Shown one piece after another: positions 59,572 through 64,000 of a stretch of 64,000 nucleotides of DNA. Source of the DNA: Cerrena zonata (Eukaryota; Basidiomycota; Agaricomycetes; Polyporales; Cerrenaceae). The stretch lies in contig JASBNA010000001.1 of assembly GCA_038087015.1 (NCBI GenBank), positions 1,364,001 to 1,428,000 of the forward strand, given 5' to 3'. Made by a program: the position numbers and the translations under genes. The notes beneath the pieces were generated by a model that did not search any database, was not told where the DNA came from, and saw only the letters and a program-made list of their open reading frames with translations. How positions within the stretch are numbered: position 1 is the stretch's first letter; each line of letters opens with the position of its first letter.

Positions 59572-60923
59572 TCAAAGCTTTGGCTGAGAAACGGGCTTTA
59601 TAACGAATTCCATGAATGGGAAATGACACCAAACAGTGCCCGCAGTTCCCTTCGTCTCGATTACAATCTGCTCACGATTGAGGGAAAGCAGCTTGCCGAT
59701 AGTGGGTACTTTACCTGATGGCAAACGAGTTCACAGAGAAAAACCTAGGTAGTATACCACTTACCACTGTCAGAAGGCGTTACCGAGACTGCTTGACCTT
59801 GCTTTAGTTTCAAATAGCCAGCCTGAGTTGTATCGAAGGAGACAGGTTCATGAGCACCATGGTTACCAGAGCAGATTATCTGTGCTGCCTCGTCACCGTT
59901 AATGGCATCGAAAGGCGAAACCTTTTGCTTCTCCAGGTTCTTGAAGAATTCGGTGATCCTTACTAGCCACTGTTCCGCAAGTATGAGATTAGTACTGAAT
60001 GCAAATCACAGTCACCACGATATACTCACAGCAACACTTCTCGGGAAGTTACCTTCCAAGAAGAGGTCTTTCACGCTCTCGAAATACCGAATCCATGAGA
60101 GGATGAAGTGAACTGATAGATCTGCGAGTCCTGGTTGCACAGTGTCCAACAGCCACTCGCGACCATCCAATAATTGCTCTTCGATCAATGTCTAGAGGGG
60201 AAGACCATATGACTAGACTGACAAGGTTGAGCAATTGAAGCACTCACAAGATGAGATGCAATCTCGCTCTTAATAAATGGCTGTTGTGCCTCAATAGCCT
60301 TGACATCAATCTGAGCTCCCCGGAACTTCAACAATAGTATTAGTCTCCTCGAACACGACTCGATATCGGACTCTCACTTACAGCAGAACGATCCTTCAGG
60401 AACGCAGGTGGGAATTTGGCGTACGGCAAAGATGAGGCAGCCATAGGGAATAGCTTCCTGTCTGTCCAATACATACACAAGAGTTTCACAAGACCCGTGT
60501 CGCTCTTCCCTCCGTCTATCCTCGGGGGGAACAATGATTTGTAACCTTCGGACGGAGGGAAATGACGTTCCAGGGCATTCGCAATCAAGCTACTGTCACA
60601 ATAGACGTCGTTTCCGATTGCCAAAATCGGGATGCGGCGGTATGAAACGCCTAGTTTCTCGCCCAGCTCAGGACGAGGAAGCGTCATTGAAGTCTGAGAC
60701 AGTATGTTCAATCGAGGAACTAAGTATTGCAGTATTGAATAGGTCACTTACAGCAACCCGTTTATGCGGAATTTGCTTCAGCAACAACATGTTCTTCACC
60801 TTAGTTGCGAACGGAGAAGCGTCATAACTGTTCCGAGTGTTATTGTTTGAGCTGAGTCGATAACTTGTTAATCATCAGTGGAGCTTACTGGTACAGAATA
60901 ACAGGCAACTTTATAGCTGGCAT
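59572..60923 (-). CDS. Glutathione S-transferase-like protein with fungal C-terminal extension
   Basis: N-terminal thioredoxin-like GST fold: MPAIKLPVILYQ, YDASPFATKVKNMLLLKQIP, LPRPELGEKLGVSYRRIPIL (the cis-Pro IPIL site), VYCDSSLIANALERHFPP (DSS glutathione-binding turn). Helical C-terminal domain: LLCMYWTDRKLFPMAASSLP, LLDGREWLLDTVQPGLADLS, VHFILSWIRYFESVKDLF, WLVRITEFFKNLEKQKV. Beyond this is a roughly 90-residue extension (GYLKLKQGQAVSVTPSDSG, NREQIVIETKG, VWCHFPFMEFVIKPVSQPKL) of beta character. The putative catalytic residue is the Ser of DASPF. The mature length (about 340 residues) exceeds plain GSTs (about 220). Enzyme activity is not proven. Introns: about 60839-60888, 60689-60749, 60324-60380, 60194-60244, 59968-60027, 59715-59764. 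Confidence 0.86.
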
Positions 60924-61392
60924 GGTCAACAAGTTAACCTAGTTCAGGTTTACTGTCCAACGAGATGTAGGAAGGCAAGTTGCGTGGGGAACCGTCCGGC
61001 ATACTTGAACGTACATAGGCTCTGGAATGATGGCCTATGGAATCACAAGGTCCTAAGGGGAGTACATTGACGCGCCCCACACCGGTGTCTAACATACCGA
61101 GAAAGTGGAAACTAAAACCTTATCCCAAATGTCGAGGAATTTCTAGGGAAAGGACAGCGATTCTAATTCAGAAGAATGCGGCTTTACTGTATGATCGTGA
61201 TATAGTACGTCCATGAGTAGAGATATCATAATATGGCGAAGCATTACTAGCAGCCGAACCGGACAAGCGTCCCGACGAATTTATCCATGCAAAAAGAAAG
61301 CGAAAAAGTCCGGATGGAGACAGACATAATAGAAAGAAATCAAAAGGATGAAAGGTATCAGAAAAATTGGATATCCAGCTCCAGCGTCGTTG
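60924..61392. other. Intergenic, GST promoter and chitin synthase 3' flank
   Basis: 469 bases, no gene recognised. AT-rich and purine-rich patches at 61280-61345 suit a 3' UTR. Confidence 0.45.
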
Positions 61393-64000
61393 TTAGTTCC
61401 TCCTGCAGCATCGGAAGAGGTTGCGCCTCAGGAAGTAGTAGAGACACTAATAAAGTAAAGTGAGATGATTGTTTAAGCAGGAAATAAATAAGAGACGTAC
61501 ACCAGTGAATCGAACAGCAGCAATGCCGAACGTCGACCAAAGGATGATAGAGAAGTAGACACTCTGTTTCGCTCGGAGGTGCGCTTCGTCTGTCGTTTCA
61601 TCGCCGCTTGACAAGCCATTTAAGTTTTGGATAGCGATAGCCAAACCACCATTCGTCAACATCCAGAACGACACAAGACGTGTACGGAAAGTCTTGTTCT
61701 CATCGTCCATGGTTGGCTTTTCGATTTCTTCTTTGGTTTCGAGTTTGGTGACAGCACGCGTAACGGTTTCTTTGAAGTGCGCATCAACATCCTCCTTGTT
61801 ACGGACCGTATCCTCGACGACAGCCGTTGCAGGATCTTTGCCCTTCTTCGATGAAACGGACGGCAGAGCCTCAGCTTTATCGCTACCTTTCGTACCCCAC
61901 GAGACATCATGCAAGTTACAGAAAGCGTATACGTTGAGGACGTTCGTGAAACTGGGAGCCAAAAGAAGGTATTGGATGAAACTGGAGAACATGTGCCAAG
62001 GATCACGCTACAGCGGATGGTCAGCAGTGCACAAGCAGAGACATATTATGACTTACGTAAAGGAATGACGAGATGAAGTAGATACCGAACGTCGACACCA
62101 TAGCGGCGATTAGAGTTCCAACGTCACTACTCAAGAATACCTTGATCTTGTCGCTAGCCGTCTTTGCATCAGCCAATTTCTCGGGAATTTTCTATGATCA
62201 CAGAAGTCAGATTACAGTGAGCGTGATGGTCAACATCACATACCGTGAACGCTTGAACAGTTAGCGCGAACGAACAGATCAACAAGTACAAGGCCAGTAG
62301 TGCATATACCCAAAGAGTGAGCGCGTATGCCCCTCGTTCTCCCTTAGGTCGATTACCTAAAGCGAGAATGAATTGCAGAGCGAGGAACGCGAGGTATATC
62401 CATTTAAACGCGAGATTAACCCAGTGAGTCTGTTCAGACAGATGAGAACTACGCATATATGGATTATAATATGAATACTTACGACAGCCGTTGTACCGAA
62501 GAGGATGAGCCCTTGACTTGGGAGAAGATCGATGACGATACTGAAAGTCAACCAGATGTTTGCCAATGCGAACCAAGAGAAAACCAGTGAAACAGCGTTG
62601 TACTGTGAAAGAAGGTATCTGTCAGCTTTGTCCACGATTTGGAATAATAGCAAACTCACTAAAGCCTGGATGTGGAAGAAGAACATACGGATAATACCGT
62701 GACCAGACTTGTATAGCTTGAAGAAATTGACGAGAGCATACTGGAAAGACTATGTGAATATCCTGAGACGCTTCATGCAAACAGTTACTTACAACTGAGG
62801 CAGCGAATGATCCATTCAACCAACGACGACGTTGACCAATAAGTTCAGCGGCTTGCTCAGGGACATCAGTTTCAGCCTTACTGGGCTTGACATATGTCAG
62901 AGTCCATTGAGCGCCGGCCTTCGCAACCAACTCGAAACACAGGATACGATCTTCGGCCAAGAACATGTTCTTTGTGAAGATATTCATGCCGTAAATACCT
63001 TTCGGCCCCAGACGATCCGCCAGGGAGTGATCACCATGGAAATATTGCTCCAACGGGCGGCCAAGAATAGCACGATACCTGTAAGCGGAGAAAGCACCGG
63101 GCAAAACAGACACGTATCCAAAGCTACTTTCCAAAGGTTTATCTGGGATTGAAGTTAGAGACATTGCTAATCAGAATGAGACTGGTAGTGCTCACCCAAG
63201 ATGTTCGACATCTTGTACTCGAAATTTTGTGCAGCAACCAATGGGTTCAGGAGTTTCTTCCCACCCTTGATCATGGCGTGAATTTCACCACAGCATCCAC
63301 CCAGATCCTTATCGTTGTAGAAAGCCTCCCAGAGGTAGTAAATCGACTTGCGCCCGGGTTTGGTACCAGCATCAATCAAGACACAAATTTCGGGCTCAAG
63401 CATCTTGCCAATAGCGTTGAAGAGCCATCGATGAGAGTTAATTTTCTTCTGGTTCTTAGCCTTGATGACTAGAATGATCTGACAAGGGACCAAATTGTTG
63501 GGATCCTCGGCTTGTGGGAGAACCAAGGCAGGGGTAGCATCCACCGAAAGTTGAGTAGTATACTGGATACCAGTCGTCAGTCAATGTCCTGCTGACAGGA
63601 CAGTAATGATGTCCCTACCTCAAAAATATGTGCAACAGTGTCTTTCCCATCAACTTGCTTCTTCATGACACCATCTTGATAAACGCCAACAGTTGCGAGG
63701 ATATCCAAGACAGTCTTGTCCATAGCGTCAAGACCGTCAATAATGAGCGCGACAGTAATCTTCTGCCACCCGGGCACGCCCTCCTCGGCGGAACGACGCC
63801 AGTATTTCGACTGCTTGGTTTTGCAAATGTCACGGATGTTTAACATGACACCGTGCAGTGTACGTGCGTAGAGCGTCTTATCCTCATTGTATGATGTGAC
63901 AGCGATGAGTAACTCTGTTTGGCGGTTATACATCTTCGTCCGCAATGAGTATCCAGTTGCTTCTGAAAAGTCATCAGGATCCACGGTGGCAGCAGTATAC
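61393..64000 (-). CDS. Chitin synthase (division 1, class I-III type), N-terminus beyond window
   Basis: Plasma-membrane processive glycosyltransferase that makes cell wall chitin from UDP-GlcNAc. The right edge cuts the gene, so the N-terminal tail is missing. Visible: [136 protein letters not shown] (catalytic EDR), [12 protein letters not shown] (chitin synthase signature), then membrane spans ([88 protein letters not shown]), the loop [13 protein letters not shown], and [17 protein letters not shown]. With donor GTACGT the last exon reads [17 protein letters not shown] and stops at 61393. Introns near 63546-63623, 63142-63194, 62742-62793 and others. Confidence 0.95.

Noticed and set aside
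1..64000. CRISPR arrays, bacterial operons, prophage, rRNA genes or autonomous transposons
   Set aside because: No spaced direct repeats, ribosome-binding sites, rRNA sequence, reverse transcriptase, integrase or transposase reading was found; the window is intron-rich fungal nuclear DNA.

Overview
The window is nuclear DNA from a filamentous basidiomycete, most likely an Agaricomycete. Evidence: dense genes split by many 50-80 nt GT-AG introns with CTRAY-like branch sites, fungal Sla1, Nem1, Lag1-type ceramide synthase and chitin synthase orthologues, a tandem P450 pair, and a member of the deaminase family expanded in mushrooms. There is no bacterial, plasmid or phage signal. Intron borders were placed by eye, so exon ends are approximate, and gene spans below run start codon to stop codon.

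Layout. 77-7028 (minus): a coiled-coil tail-anchored protein, then a large gene encoding one N-terminal membrane span followed by an FG-repeat nucleoporin domain. 7644-8332 (plus): cytochrome b5. 8797-10145 (minus): deoxyhypusine synthase, divergent from a SEC7-type Arf GEF (10342-17034, plus). 17230-21298 (minus): Sla1 endocytic adaptor, divergent from translation release factor eRF3 (21745-23828, plus). 24314-27371 (minus): a Pcl-type cyclin and an SH3 protein. A tRNA-Arg(ACG) sits at 27502-27573 in the promoter gap before DBP8 (27732-29926, plus). 30777-38145 (minus): BTB-like protein, MOB1, Snf7 and ceramide synthase. 38595-39686 (plus): U1A/U2B''-like RRM protein. 39915-40863 (minus): DJ-1/Hsp31-like protein.

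41415-49029 is the accessory stretch: two tandem cytochrome P450 genes (minus) and an OTT_1508-like deaminase-fold gene (plus). 49735-64000 (minus) returns to core genes: NEM1 phosphatase, a large uncharacterised Cys-motif protein, CLPTM1, a GST-like protein and a chitin synthase that runs off the right edge.

The genes are mostly independent housekeeping functions (Golgi traffic, endocytosis, ESCRT, cell wall, sphingolipid, translation, ribosome biogenesis, splicing) rather than one pathway. Several highly conserved genes carry single-base frameshifts, often in short homopolymers, which points to consensus errors in the assembly rather than real gene loss. The most interesting items are the POM121-like architecture of the FG nucleoporin, the deaminase-fold gene, the Prk1-type phosphosite array in Sla1, the Cys-motif protein at 52879-55881, and two small palindromic MITE-like elements.
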